The notes under the pieces were generated by a model, which made no database searches, was not told where the DNA came from, and saw only the letters and a program-made list of their open reading frames with translations. Below, one piece after another: positions 1 to 6,891 of a stretch of 13,345 nt of DNA. Both the position numbers and the translations under genes were made by a program. The stretch comes from JAFAGX01 sp035501575 (GTDB taxonomy: Bacteria; Acidobacteriota; Terriglobia; Terriglobales; Acidobacteriaceae): contig DATJVZ010000335.1 of the NCBI GenBank assembly GCA_035501575.1, forward strand, positions 1 through 13,345, written 5' to 3'. Within the stretch, counting starts at the first letter, position 1. Each line of letters opens with the position of its first letter.

Positions 1-389
1 AGAATTTAGCCACCACGCCTTTTAAGACCGAGCGCTCGACCAATTCCCTACAGGGGTATCTGCAAGCGGCTCAGGAAGGTTGGGTTTCCGCCCAGTTCAT
101 TGTGGGATTGGCCTATTTCGAAGGCCGTGGCGTCGAAAAGAATGACCAGTCCGCCTATTATTGGCTGAGGATGGCAGAAGAGAATTCGACCGAGCTGCGA
201 CACCGCAGTCGCACGGTGATTCAAGAGGTTACGGCAAGAATGACAAAGCAAGACATCGAGGCCATAGAGAAGAACGTGATTTCTCAGAGGCAGAAGATGC
301 TGAACGGCAGAAAAATATCCGACATCATGAAGGGAGATGCCATCGCAGAGAACCAGCCCCTTACACCCGCCCTGCACAAGACTGCCTGA
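1..389 (+). CDS. Sel1-repeat (TPR-like) protein, 3' end only
   Basis: The reading frame is open from the left edge (first full codon at base 3) to TGA at 387-389, so only the C-terminal 128 residues are present. Around bases 57-180 the protein shows a Sel1-like helical repeat: an Ala-Ala-x-x-Gly helix, Ala-Gln in helix A, the turn G-L-A-Y-F-E-G-R-G-V, then A-Y-Y-W-L-R-M-A in helix B. The following stretch is charged, probably helical (about residues 60-100), and ends in a short tail. Sel1 repeats are protein-protein interaction scaffolds found in bacterial signalling and envelope proteins; no enzymatic motif is visible here. The true start is upstream of the window; an internal ATG at 102 lies inside the repeat and is not a plausible start. 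The partner and the N-terminal domains cannot be known from this fragment. Confidence 0.8.
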   Translation, partial: NLATTPFKTERSTNSLQGYLQAAQEGWVSAQFIVGLAYFEGRGVEKNDQSAYYWLRMAEENSTELRHRSRTVIQEVTARMTKQDIEAIEKNVISQRQKMLNGRKISDIMKGDAIAENQPLTPALHKTA

Positions 390-637
390 GATTTCTGCCC
401 TTTTTTGCAAACGCTAGACCAACCGAGCGACCCAGACCCCTTAAAAAGCAGGTTTGATCGGTCCCGCTAAGTCTATGCCCCGTACCTAATGGAATGAATT
501 GCTTCATCGAACTCGGCAACTCCCGTAACTAATTGATTTGAGACGGTTTTCTAGGATTTAGTTTAGGCAAGGTTGCCTCATGCTCGCTCGTACTCGATCC
601 ACCAAGACGTATTAGTCCCCATGCACCAACTCACCTT
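390..637. other. Intergenic stretch, no gene seen
   Basis: About 250 bp between the Sel1-repeat gene and the outer-membrane-factor remnant. No convincing coding frame is visible on either strand. It contains two short inverted repeats: ATGAA-TTGC-TTCAT at 494-507 and AGGCAA-GG-TTGCCT at 565-578. Neither is followed by a clear T-run, so a terminator cannot be claimed. A six-T run lies at about 404-409, just after the Sel1-repeat stop, without a convincing stem before it. Confidence 0.6.
565..578. repeat. Short inverted repeat downstream of the OMF remnant
   Basis: AGGCAA and TTGCCT are exact inverted arms separated by GG. On the reverse strand the hairpin lies about 60 bp beyond the stop codon of the truncated outer-membrane-factor gene, so it could be the remains of its terminator. 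The downstream reverse-strand sequence is only mildly A/T-rich and has no uninterrupted T-run. Function is inferred and weak. Confidence 0.3.
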
Positions 638-982
638 TTAGGGTTGCGCTCCGATTTCAAAGTTCAGAGTTGAAAGGGACAGTCGGTACTGATACTGCGC
701 ATTGACGTAACCGATGGCGGCATCAGCCTGCTGCAGCTGTGCCTGGCTAAGTTCGACGATCGAACCCAACCCGAGCTGATAACGGCTCTGCGCCAAACTC
801 AAGCTAAGATCCGCTTCTTTGGCGAGTTCGGCGGCGACACCGACTCGCTGAAACGATGTCGTTGCCGATAGCCACGCTTTGCGCACGTCACGTACAACCG
901 CGTCTCGCAGATCGCGAGTGCTTTCTGCCGCAGCTTTCGCCCTGAGGTTTGCCTCCGAAGCTTGGGCGGTGAACAGAAAACC
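638..982 (-). pseudogene. Truncated TolC-type outer-membrane efflux protein (C-terminal remnant)
   Basis: Read on the reverse strand from 982 to TAA at 638-640, this encodes about 114 residues that match the last quarter of an outer-membrane factor. They align end to end with the C-terminal part of the intact TolC-like gene at 10504-11937 in this window. Shared landmarks are the G-F-L start after the equatorial strand, the R-D-L-R-D / R-D-V-R helix, and the segment L-S-L-A-Q-S-R-Y-x-L-G-L-G-S-I-V-E-L-S-Q-A-Q-L-Q. An in-frame TAG at 983-985 sits just upstream and no homologous sequence continues beyond it in any frame, so about three quarters of the gene, including the signal peptide, is gone. 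An internal GTG (886) could start an 82-residue peptide, but this could not form a TolC barrel. Protein similarity to the intact copy is clear while codons have diverged, pointing to an old paralogue, not a recent copy. I infer a decayed former efflux locus. Confidence 0.8.
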
Positions 983-1094
983 CTAGTTCTCCGGCATGCA
1001 CCCGGTTTTTTTAAAAAATAGGTATCATGCGGTGCGTATCCTACATTCAACCAGCTTCTGGATCCGTGCCATCCAAGATCTGTAGTGCGTTGAT

Positions 1095-1108
1095 GTTACG
1101 TCAGTAAC
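1095..1108. promoter_or_regulatory. Inverted repeat, possible operator
   Basis: GTTAC-GTCA-GTAAC is an exact 5-bp inverted repeat with a 4-bp spacer. It lies about 24 bp upstream of the extended -10 element at 1130-1138, roughly -50 to -37 from the expected transcription start. That placement suits an activator or repressor half-site pair. No regulator is encoded nearby, so the binding protein is unknown, and a chance palindrome is possible. Confidence 0.35.
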
Positions 1109-1129
1109 GTCCAGGTTGGTTTCTTGGCG

Positions 1130-1138
1130 TGCTATAAT
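1130..1138 (+). promoter_or_regulatory. Extended -10 promoter (TGnTATAAT)
   Basis: TGCTATAAT is a perfect consensus extended -10 element. No good TTGACA-like hexamer occurs at 16-18 bp upstream (1109-1116 reads roughly GTCCAGGT), which is typical of extended -10 promoters. The predicted start is near 1145, giving a short leader before the small ORF at 1168-1509. The core element is clear; activity is inferred. Confidence 0.6.
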
Positions 1139-1167
1139 CCCCAGGAGTAGAAATCCGAATACCCGTG

Positions 1168-1509
1168 ATGCGCGTCAAGAGTCGCAGGACTGACATGTAC
1201 GGATGGTCAACTCTGCTCATCCTAACCGCCGTCGTCTCACTCACCGTCAGCTTGGCGACCAGATTCTCCGCTCCGACTACTTGTCCTGGTACTTACGCCA
1301 AGTCGGTGAATGCGGGTTCGACTGAGCCAATGCGGCAACATTGCGATAGCGATGCTATCCGCTGGGTCACGCCAATTCAAAGTGCGTCACCATTCAAGCT
1401 AGTGACCACTTATTCCCGGATCATCACACCCACTCAGCCTGTGGTTCTAGACCCACCTTTTTCACAGCCACTCTACGACCGTCCCCCACCTTCCGCCTTC
1501 TCTAGCTAG
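1168..1509 (+). CDS. Small secreted or membrane-anchored protein, unknown function
   Basis: This is a 113-residue protein that I do not recognise. The N-terminus has a basic segment (R-V-K-S-R-R) followed by a hydrophobic stretch (about residues 14-31, rich in Leu/Val/Thr), consistent with a signal peptide or a single membrane anchor. The remainder is polar, with two cysteines (C-P-G near residue 38 and H-C-D near 58), and ends in a proline-rich tail (D-R-P-P-P). The start is uncertain. ATG 1168 supplies the basic n-region expected of a signal sequence; GTG 1165 is one codon earlier; ATG 1195 has the best ribosome-binding site (AGGA at 1186-1189, 5-nt spacing) but loses the basic residues. 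A perfect extended -10 promoter lies 30 bp upstream, so the gene is probably expressed on its own. The stop is TAG at 1507-1509. Confidence 0.6.
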   Translation: MRVKSRRTDMYGWSTLLILTAVVSLTVSLATRFSAPTTCPGTYAKSVNAGSTEPMRQHCDSDAIRWVTPIQSASPFKLVTTYSRIITPTQPVVLDPPFSQPLYDRPPPSAFSS

Positions 1510-1646
1510 GGTCCTCCGTAAAATCGACTAATGGCCCGGGGCGTGAGTTCTCCTGGTTAGGACGCGTTATCGTTTGAAGGTAAGCTGCCCGGCTTGAGAA
1601 TCGTGAACCAATTAGTTCGAGTAGTCCGCTCGATAAAGGGAGTGCC

Positions 1647-2345
1647 ATGACTACTGACGTTCTAGTACGCGACCAGGATATTGAGGCTCTCCGTTCTATG
1701 GAGACCTGCGTTGTGTCGAATGCGATTGAAACCTTCGACGTTCGATTGCGGAATACTGGCTTTGCCCGCTCTACCATTCGCTGCTTCTTCGAAGACCTTC
1801 CGCCCATGGTCGGATACGCGGCCACGGCGCGACTGCGCAGCAGCGAACCCCCGATGGCGGGACGCGCGTTCCACGACCGCAGCGATTGGTGGAACAGTAT
1901 TCTGGCCATTCCCTACCCGCGGATTGTCGTTCTCGAGGACATCGACGAGTCGCCGGGCATCGGCGCCTTCCTGGGTGATATGCACGCGGCCATGCTGCGA
2001 GCGCTGGGATGTGTGGGATTCGTCACAAACGGGGCGGTCCGGGAATTACCGCGTGTGCGGAGGGTGGGCCTGCAGGTCTTTGCGGGGAACGTCGCCGTTT
2101 CTCATGCCTACGCCCATATCTTTGACTTGGGCGCAGAGGTCAATGTTGGAGGTCTGGGAATCAAGCCCAACGATCTCCTCCACGGAGACCGACACGGCGT
2201 GCTCACGGTCCCCAAGCAGATCGCGGGCCAGATACCCTCCGTGGCCGCGCGATTGCAGCAAATGGAGCAGCGGGTAATCGATTATTGCCAGTCCAAGGAT
2301 TTCTCCCTCGCTGAACTGCAGCGAATTACAAGAGATTTGAGTTAG
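1647..2345 (+). CDS. RraA-like family protein (HMG aldolase / RraA fold)
   Basis: This 232-residue protein has the layout of the RraA / 4-hydroxy-4-methyl-2-oxoglutarate aldolase family, long mis-annotated as demethylmenaquinone methyltransferase. Visible landmarks are G-D-M-H-A at 110-114, the signature G-C-V-G-F-V-T-N-G-A-V-R-E at 121-133, the P-N-D-L-L-H-G-D-R-H-G-V-L-T-V-P block at 174-189, and a C-terminal helical tail. Characterised aldolases carry an Arg-Asp pair that binds substrate and Mg2+. Here it is Arg132-Glu133, and the usual Gly-Glu becomes Gly110-Asp111, so acidic residues are kept but lengths are swapped. Family members include aldolases, oxaloacetate decarboxylases and the RNase E inhibitor RraA, and I cannot choose between them. 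Start ATG 1647 has a good site (AGGGAG, 1637-1642, 4-nt spacing). It lies 47 bp upstream of the efflux adaptor gene on the same strand and may be cotranscribed. Confidence 0.8.
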   Translation: MTTDVLVRDQDIEALRSMETCVVSNAIETFDVRLRNTGFARSTIRCFFEDLPPMVGYAATARLRSSEPPMAGRAFHDRSDWWNSILAIPYPRIVVLEDIDESPGIGAFLGDMHAAMLRALGCVGFVTNGAVRELPRVRRVGLQVFAGNVAVSHAYAHIFDLGAEVNVGGLGIKPNDLLHGDRHGVLTVPKQIAGQIPSVAARLQQMEQRVIDYCQSKDFSLAELQRITRDLS

Positions 2346-2392
2346 CGGAGAGTGCTGGCCGACAAGCGCCAGAGAAGGCTAGTGTTTGATAA

Positions 2393-3679
2393 ATGAATAA
2401 ATCCTGCAACCTTCCCGAAATAATTCAAACCCGACTGCGCCGTAGAAGAGCGCTTCCCTTCGTGCTGGTGCTCGCGCTGGTCACATTGCTGGCTCTTGAG
2501 CTGACGACATGTTCGGACGGGCGCGATTCGAAGGTAGAGGCCAAGGCACAGCCGGCCGTTACCGTCGGAGTGACGAAAGTCGTCAAAAAAACCCTGAGCC
2601 GGGAAATCACCCTGTCCTCTGAGCTCGTTCCTTTCCAGGAGATCGACGTTTATGCAAAGGAATCAGGCTACGTGCAAAAGCTGTATGTCGATTACGGCAC
2701 ACACGTAAAACAAGGCCAGGTCATGGCCGTGCTGGAAATTCCCGAGTTAGAGGCGCAACTGGAACAAGACCGCGCCGCGGTGGCGAACGCCTCCAACCAG
2801 GTGCTGCGTGCCCAGCATGAACTGTCTCGTTATCAGGCGCAGTACAAGGCGCTGCATCTGGAATACACACGTCTGAACGCGGTCTTTGAAACCCAGCCGG
2901 GCATCGTGGCCCAGCAGGAGGTCGACGACGCGCAGGGCAAGGACCTGGCTGCAGCCTCGCAGGTCGACGCTGGGCAAGCGGCACTGGAAGCAGCGCAGAG
3001 CCAGCTAGTTGAAGCCAAGGCCAAGCTTGCTCACGATCAGACCCTCTACGACTACTCAAAACTTCAAGCTCCCTTTCCGGGAGTAGTTACGCAGAGATAT
3101 GCAAACCTGGGTGCTCTAGTTCAAGCCGGCACAACCTCGAGCACGCAGGCGATGCCTATCGTCCGCCTGTCGGAAGACGATCTGTTCCGCCTGGTGATTC
3201 CCATTCCAGAGTCTTACGTCCAGTATATCCGGGTTGGCGACCCGGTAAGTGTGCGCGTCCCTTCTCTCAACCGGAGTTTCCCGGGCAAAGTGGCTCGATT
3301 TTCGGTGGACGTCCGGCAGGACACTCGCACCATGCACACCGAAGTGGATGTGCCCAACCCCCAGCACGTACTGATGCCCGGCCTGTACGCGGAGGCCAGC
3401 GTTCCCTTGGAGCATCGTGAGGATGCCCCCAGTGTTCCGCTGCAATCCATAAATCATGAAGGCAATAAGACCACGGTTTTTGTCGTGAATCGAGACGACG
3501 AACTTGAAGACCGGACGGTTACGCTTGGAATACAAACCGCCACAGATGCGGAAGTGGTTTCCGGCCTGAGGCCGGGAGAACAAGTCGTCGTGAGTGACCG
3601 CAGCGGCCTAAAACCAGGGCAACGAGTGCGCGCTCAGCTGGTAGAAATCATGCAATACCAAGAACCGAAAGAAGAGTAA
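2393..3679 (+). CDS. RND efflux membrane-fusion (periplasmic adaptor) protein
   Basis: This 428-residue protein is the adaptor that links the inner-membrane RND pump to the outer-membrane channel. A basic N-terminus (R-L-R-R-R-R, 14-19) precedes a hydrophobic span at about 21-38. The Cys at 40 follows L-T-T, an imperfect lipobox because Thr replaces the small Gly/Ala/Ser at -1, so it may be lipidated or simply membrane-anchored. The first lipoyl half-motif lies at about 83-115 (S-G-Y-V-Q-K-L-Y-V-D-Y-G and V-K-Q-G-Q). A long Ala/Gln-rich alpha-hairpin spans about 117-220. The second lipoyl half is at 224-246 (Q-A-P-F-P-G-V-V). A beta-barrel and a membrane-proximal domain follow to the end. Length and domain order are typical of AcrA/MdtA-type adaptors. 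The only candidate ribosome-binding site (AGAAGG, 2373-2378) is rather far from the ATG. The first permease begins 29 bp downstream. Confidence 0.92.
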   Translation: MNKSCNLPEIIQTRLRRRRALPFVLVLALVTLLALELTTCSDGRDSKVEAKAQPAVTVGVTKVVKKTLSREITLSSELVPFQEIDVYAKESGYVQKLYVDYGTHVKQGQVMAVLEIPELEAQLEQDRAAVANASNQVLRAQHELSRYQAQYKALHLEYTRLNAVFETQPGIVAQQEVDDAQGKDLAAASQVDAGQAALEAAQSQLVEAKAKLAHDQTLYDYSKLQAPFPGVVTQRYANLGALVQAGTTSSTQAMPIVRLSEDDLFRLVIPIPESYVQYIRVGDPVSVRVPSLNRSFPGKVARFSVDVRQDTRTMHTEVDVPNPQHVLMPGLYAEASVPLEHREDAPSVPLQSINHEGNKTTVFVVNRDDELEDRTVTLGIQTATDAEVVSGLRPGEQVVVSDRSGLKPGQRVRAQLVEIMQYQEPKEE

Positions 3680-3708
3680 CCTCCGGGCAAGGGAATCGAG
3701 GGCGGAGT

Positions 3709-6700
3709 ATGTCAGGCTTTTCCATACGCAATCCCTATTTCATCGTGGTCATATGTCTCGCCTTGCTGGTGATCGGTGTTACCAGCCTGGCCCGCATGCC
3801 GGTGGATCTGTTTCCGCCGATCAATCTGCCGGAAGTGGTGGTGGCCACGTTTTATTCCGGAATGCCACCCCAGGACATTGAAACCGACATCACCGATCCG
3901 CTGGAGCGATTCTTCACCTTGGCCAGCGGCATTGATCACATGGAGTCCCGCTCGCTCCTCGGGGTAAGCATCATCCGCGTCTATTTCCAGCCGGGGACCA
4001 GCGCCGATGCCGACGTTACCGAACTCTCGAATCTTGCCCTGGCCGATCTGAAGCGGCTTCCTCCAGGTACGCTTCCACCCGTGGTGTTGAAGTTCGACGC
4101 CTCGAGTCTTCCGGTCTGCCTGGTGACTTTGAAGGGACAGGGTTTAACCCAGACGCAGCTGCATGACACCGGTCAGTTCGCCATCCGCAACCAAATTGCC
4201 GTGGTAAAGGGCGCGGAGATCCCGCCACCGTTTGGGGGCAAATACCGGCAGATTATGGTCTATGTCGATCCCTACAAGCTGTTGTCGCGGCAAATGAGCC
4301 CGATGGATGTCGTCGACGCGGTCAACAATGCAAACCTGATTCTCCCCGCCGGCGACGTCAAGATGGGGTCCCTCGACTACTACGTCTACTCCAACAGTCT
4401 GGTCAGCGACATGGACCAACTCGGCAAGATTCCCGTCAAGACCGCCGGCGCCTCCTGGGTTACCGTCAACGATATTGGGGAAGCTCGCGACGCCAACCAG
4501 ATCCAGTACAACGTCGTACGCGTTGATGGCCAGAGGTCGGTCTACCTGCCAATCATGAAACAGGGCGGGGATACCAACACCATCGAAGTCGTGAATGGCA
4601 TCCGTGACATGATCAAACACCTCTATGACATACCCAAACAGCTGTTGGCCACGGTGGTGTTTGACCAGTCGGTGTTCGTAAAGGAAGCGATCAAAACCCT
4701 GCTGCATGAAGGTCTGATTGGGTTGCTCCTCACCAGCCTGATGATCCTCGTGTTTCTTGGCAGTTTTCGCGCCACCACGGCCGTGTTCCTCTCGATCCCG
4801 CTGTCTGCCCTCGCCACTTTCGTGGTTCTGAACCTGACCGGCAGCACGATCAACACCATGATCCTGGGCGGGCTGGCACTGGCGTTTTCGCGCATTATCG
4901 ACAACTCGGTCATCTCGCTCGAGAACATCTATCGCCACTTGGAAATGGGAGCCATGCCGCTGGCAGCTTCCGAGGTTGGCGGAAAGGAAGTCAGCCTTGC
5001 AGTGCTGGCAGCCACGCTGACGACCGTGGTGGTCTTCTTCCCGGTCACATTTCTCTATGGTGTGAGTAAATTCCTCTTCAGCGCCCTGGCGCTCGCAGTT
5101 GTCGTTTCGCTGTTTGCTTCTTACTTTGTCGCGATGACGGTCATTCCATTGTTCTGCTCCCGATTTCTCAAGGCCGTACCGCACGCTACCGAGGGTGCGC
5201 CTCATGCGGGGGCCTCCCGGTGGGATCGATTTAACGCTGCCTTCAACTCGAAGTTCACCCAGCTGCTCAACCTTTATGAGTACTGGGTACGGCGCGCACT
5301 GACTCGTCCCAGACTAACACTGGCCATTCTCAGCGGAGTCTTCCTCGCCAGTCTGGCTATCTATCCCTTCCTGGGCTTGGCCTTCTTCCCGCAAACCGAC
5401 GCCGGCCAGTTCACCATCAATCTGAAGGTTCCCACCGGGACCCGCATTGAACTCACCGAACAGTATGTCGCGAAGGTGGAGGACCTGATACGACACGTCG
5501 TGGACCCGAAGGATTTCAAGATGGTTGTCTCCAACATCGGCGTCGTTCCTGACTTCTCTTCCCTCTACACCACCAATGCCGGTCCCTACACCGCGACCGT
5601 TCAGGTGGCTCTCAACGAGCCCCACCGGCGAAGCAGTTTTGTCTACATGGGCCGCGTGCAGAAGGAGCTCGCGACCAAGTTTCCGGAAATACGTGCGTTC
5701 TTTTCCAGCGGCTCGATGGTGGATGCCATTCTCAACATGGGCATGCCTGCGCCCATCGATATTCAAGTCAGCAGTCCCGACCTACACCAGATCTATGAAA
5801 TCGCGCAGGATATGGCGGGCCGTCTGCGGCAATTGCCGGGTGTGGGCGAAGTGTACATCCCTCAGGACATGAACTACCCGGCTCTGCGCCTGGATGTGGA
5901 CCGGGTGCACGCCAGCGAGCTTGGACTCACTCAAAAGCAGGTTGTCGATAACGTCATCACCGCGCTGAACTCGAACTACATGATTGCGCCGAATTACTGG
6001 GTCGACTACAAGACCGGCAACGACTACTACTTAACGGTGCAGTACTACGAAAAGGGACGCCCCGCGATCCGTAACTATGCAGATCTGACCAACATCCCCA
6101 TCCGGTCCCAAAACCGCGAACTGCCCACGACCTTGGACACGGTCGTCAAGCTGCAGAACGTGCAAACCCCTACCGAGGTGGACCACTACCAGATTCAACG
6201 GGTGATTGACGTTTACGTGACCCCGGCCGGGGAAGATCTGGGCAAAGTCGCAGATGCGGCTCGCGGTGTGATTCGCAAGATGAATCTGCCGGAGAACGTC
6301 CGCGTTAACCTGCGCGGCATGGTGCAGGGCATGCTCGAGTCTTTCCGCAGCTTTGCCATCGGCCTCTCGCTTTCCGTCATCCTGTTGTATCTCATTCTGG
6401 TGGCGCAGTTCCGGTCCTTCAAGGACCCCTTTCTCATCATGCTCGCGATTCCCATGGGATTTATTGGGGTTCTCCTCATCCTCGCTCTCACGGGCACGAC
6501 TCTGAACGTGATGTCGCTCATGGGGGTGCTCATGCTCGTGGGTATTTCGGCCTCGAACAGCATTCTGATCGTCGAGTTTGCCCACCGCCTCGAGGAACAG
6601 GGAAAGTCGGTCGAAGAGGCTGTCATCACCTCGTGCCGGGTCCGCTTGCGGCCCATCCTGATGACCTCGCTGGCCACCATCATCGGCATGGTGCCGATGG

Positions 6701-6852
6701 CGCTGAAGCTGGGTACCGGGAGCGAGCAGTATGCTCCTCTGGCCCGCACCATCATCGGAGGATTGACCGTGTCGGTGGCGCTCACGGTGTTCATCGTGCC
6801 CGCCACCTACTTGCTGGTATATGGCCGCCGCTCAACCGCGGAGAAACCATAG
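3709..6852 (+). CDS. RND efflux permease, first copy (HAE-1/AcrB-like)
   Basis: This 1047-residue inner-membrane drug/proton antiporter has the full AcrB-type plan: TM1 at about 9-28, a first large periplasmic loop, TM2-6 (about 335-485), a cytoplasmic linker, TM7, a second periplasmic loop, and TM8-12 to the end. It ends with the common V-P-A-T-Y-L-L-V-Y-G-R-R. The TM4 motif reads S-R-I-I-D-N-S-V-I-S-L-E-N, so Asp398 matches AcrB D407 but Asn399 replaces D408. In TM10 Ser949 replaces K940 (G-I-S-A-S-N-S-I-L-I-V-E-F). This departs from the textbook proton relay, though such variants may be normal in its subfamily. ATG 3709 is preceded by GAGGG at 3698-3702. It is followed after 39 bp by a close paralogue, and no frameshift or truncation is visible. 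The substrate cannot be inferred. Confidence 0.93.
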   Translation: MSGFSIRNPYFIVVICLALLVIGVTSLARMPVDLFPPINLPEVVVATFYSGMPPQDIETDITDPLERFFTLASGIDHMESRSLLGVSIIRVYFQPGTSADADVTELSNLALADLKRLPPGTLPPVVLKFDASSLPVCLVTLKGQGLTQTQLHDTGQFAIRNQIAVVKGAEIPPPFGGKYRQIMVYVDPYKLLSRQMSPMDVVDAVNNANLILPAGDVKMGSLDYYVYSNSLVSDMDQLGKIPVKTAGASWVTVNDIGEARDANQIQYNVVRVDGQRSVYLPIMKQGGDTNTIEVVNGIRDMIKHLYDIPKQLLATVVFDQSVFVKEAIKTLLHEGLIGLLLTSLMILVFLGSFRATTAVFLSIPLSALATFVVLNLTGSTINTMILGGLALAFSRIIDNSVISLENIYRHLEMGAMPLAASEVGGKEVSLAVLAATLTTVVVFFPVTFLYGVSKFLFSALALAVVVSLFASYFVAMTVIPLFCSRFLKAVPHATEGAPHAGASRWDRFNAAFNSKFTQLLNLYEYWVRRALTRPRLTLAILSGVFLASLAIYPFLGLAFFPQTDAGQFTINLKVPTGTRIELTEQYVAKVEDLIRHVVDPKDFKMVVSNIGVVPDFSSLYTTNAGPYTATVQVALNEPHRRSSFVYMGRVQKELATKFPEIRAFFSSGSMVDAILNMGMPAPIDIQVSSPDLHQIYEIAQDMAGRLRQLPGVGEVYIPQDMNYPALRLDVDRVHASELGLTQKQVVDNVITALNSNYMIAPNYWVDYKTGNDYYLTVQYYEKGRPAIRNYADLTNIPIRSQNRELPTTLDTVVKLQNVQTPTEVDHYQIQRVIDVYVTPAGEDLGKVADAARGVIRKMNLPENVRVNLRGMVQGMLESFRSFAIGLSLSVILLYLILVAQFRSFKDPFLIMLAIPMGFIGVLLILALTGTTLNVMSLMGVLMLVGISASNSILIVEFAHRLEEQGKSVEEAVITSCRVRLRPILMTSLATIIGMVPMALKLGTGSEQYAPLARTIIGGLTVSVALTVFIVPATYLLVYGRRSTAEKP

Positions 6853-6891
6853 GGGCTGCGAGAGTCGTTCGCGATCAGTCGGAATGAATTT

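Noticed and set aside
161..457. Forward open frame overlapping the Sel1-repeat gene end
   Set aside because: It is in a different frame from the Sel1 protein and its composition (Arg/Glu/His-rich) is typical of a shadow frame. No ribosome-binding site is visible.
991..1012. CCGG-loop-CCGG followed by seven T, terminator-like
   Set aside because: The stem is only 4 bp with a 7-nt loop, and no convincing forward transcript ends there. The T/A run is self-complementary and likely just AT-rich sequence at a rearrangement breakpoint.
799..1050. Reverse-strand open frame of 83 codons overlapping the OMF remnant
   Set aside because: It is out of frame with the recognisable TolC-like sequence and has no recognisable motif. 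It does not supply the missing N-terminal part of the OMF.
4144..5205. Long reverse-strand open frame (353 codons) opposite the first permease
   Set aside because: It is antisense to a fully conserved RND gene, its translation is a His/Gln/Arg-rich low-complexity product of reversed codon bias, and it shows no domain.
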